Shown piece after piece: positions 63,318 to 64,000 of a DNA stretch of 64,000 bases. Within the stretch, counting starts at the first letter, position 1, and each line of letters begins with the position of its first letter. The position numbers and the translations under genes are program-made. Origin of the DNA: Hemicordylus capensis (Eukaryota > Chordata > Lepidosauria > Squamata > Cordylidae); contig NC_069669.1 of NCBI RefSeq assembly GCF_027244095.1, forward strand, positions 7,218,501-7,282,500, written 5' to 3'. A model generated the notes under the pieces. The model saw only the letters and a list, made by a program, of their open reading frames with translations, had not been told where the DNA came from and made no database searches.

Positions 63318-63631
63318 CTGTTAAGACAAAAGAAGGTCCTTCTATGGTCAAAAGACGCTATGGCCAGAAGACATCCATACCCAAGAATGTGTTCCCAGAA
63401 GATGCACAGGCATTTTGCCGAAATCTGTGCATTTCCCCCCACATCGGTTCAATAATTGTTCATACACTCTCAAGCACAAACTATGGGCTGGTTCTCACAA
63501 CTGATCTAATGCAAGTTTTGCGGGAATCTAGAAATCCCCAGGGTGTGCGCGTTCCCATACAGCAACTGTGAAGAATCAGGAATTTCCCCCAAACCCCAAT
63601 CAGTAGCACACCAAACCCACATGAAGCACAC

Positions 63632-63800
63632 AAGGAACATAGGCAGCTGCCATATATCGAGTCAGACCATCGGTCCATCTAGCTCAGTGTTGTCTACACA
63701 GACTGGCAGCGGCTTCTCCAAGGTTGCAGGCAGGAGTCTCTCTCAGCCCTATCTTGGAGATGCCAGGGAGGGAACTTGGTGCCTTGTGCATGCAAACATT
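63632..63800 (-). repeat. SINE 3' body, reversed (MAPK8IP3 intron)
   Basis: CAGACCATCGGTCCATCTAG through GGGAGGGAACTTGGTGCC; head absent. Confidence 0.82.
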
Positions 63801-63944
63801 CAGGACACTCGTTACTTGTAGATCTGGCATCCGCGGTTTCACATATCTGAGGTCGGGTAATTGGCACAAGAAAAAAAATACACAAGAAAAAAACGGGGGG
63901 GAGGGAGGGTTAAATCCACGTATCCATGGATTGCGGGTGGCCCA

Positions 63945-64000
63945 AAATCACCACTTTAAAAGGTGCCTCTTTGCTCAGTAAACTTTCCAGTTGGAGGGGG
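63945..64000 (-). repeat. LINE 3' UTR fragment cut by the window edge
   Basis: AAAATCACCACTTTAAAAGG and TGCCTCTTTGCTCAGTAAA. Confidence 0.55.

Overview
This is vertebrate nuclear DNA, most likely from a squamate reptile (a lizard). The genes are intron-rich with GT-AG splice sites and code for vertebrate proteins. The space between exons is crowded with SINEs that end in a BovB-like tail (the squamate 'Sauria' type), CR1 and L2-type LINE 3' ends, and many short palindromic DNA transposons. No bacterial, phage or CRISPR features are present. Protein identities come from remembered family sequences, not from a search.

Layout. 1-15.6 kb holds no recognised coding exon: it is repeats plus one GC/CpG-rich block (about 4.09-4.75 kb) that looks like an orphan promoter. 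15.6-35.9 kb is the complete ERCC4 (XPF) gene on the minus strand; I resolved 11 coding exons whose lengths sum to an open 897-codon frame. About 300 bp upstream of it, from a shared GC-rich promoter, MRPS34 runs on the plus strand (one non-coding and three coding exons, 215 aa). NME3 follows on the plus strand (five exons, 168 aa). From 63.3 down to 52.2 kb, minus strand, lie the last ten coding exons of MAPK8IP3 (JIP3). Its 3' UTR probably runs to about 46.85 kb, so it converges on NME3; its 5' part lies beyond the right edge.

The genes do not form a pathway. ERCC4 is the catalytic half of the ERCC1-XPF repair nuclease, MRPS34 is a mitochondrial ribosomal protein, NME3 is a membrane-anchored nucleoside diphosphate kinase, and JIP3 is a JNK scaffold and motor adaptor. 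MAPK8IP3-NME3-MRPS34 is also the human 16p13.3 order, but in human the head-to-head partner of MRPS34 is EME2. Here that slot, in the same orientation, is taken by ERCC4, another XPF-family gene, which in human lies about 12 Mb away. This is the main genomic oddity of the window.

The repeat fraction is informative. A SINE family occurs with either a tRNA-like head or a 5S-rRNA-like head on one common body. Several families of short hAT-type foldback elements can be delimited to the base by 8-bp target duplications. Several nested insertions give a relative age order. I found no evidence of a new defence or biosynthetic system; the novelty is in gene order and in the mobile elements.
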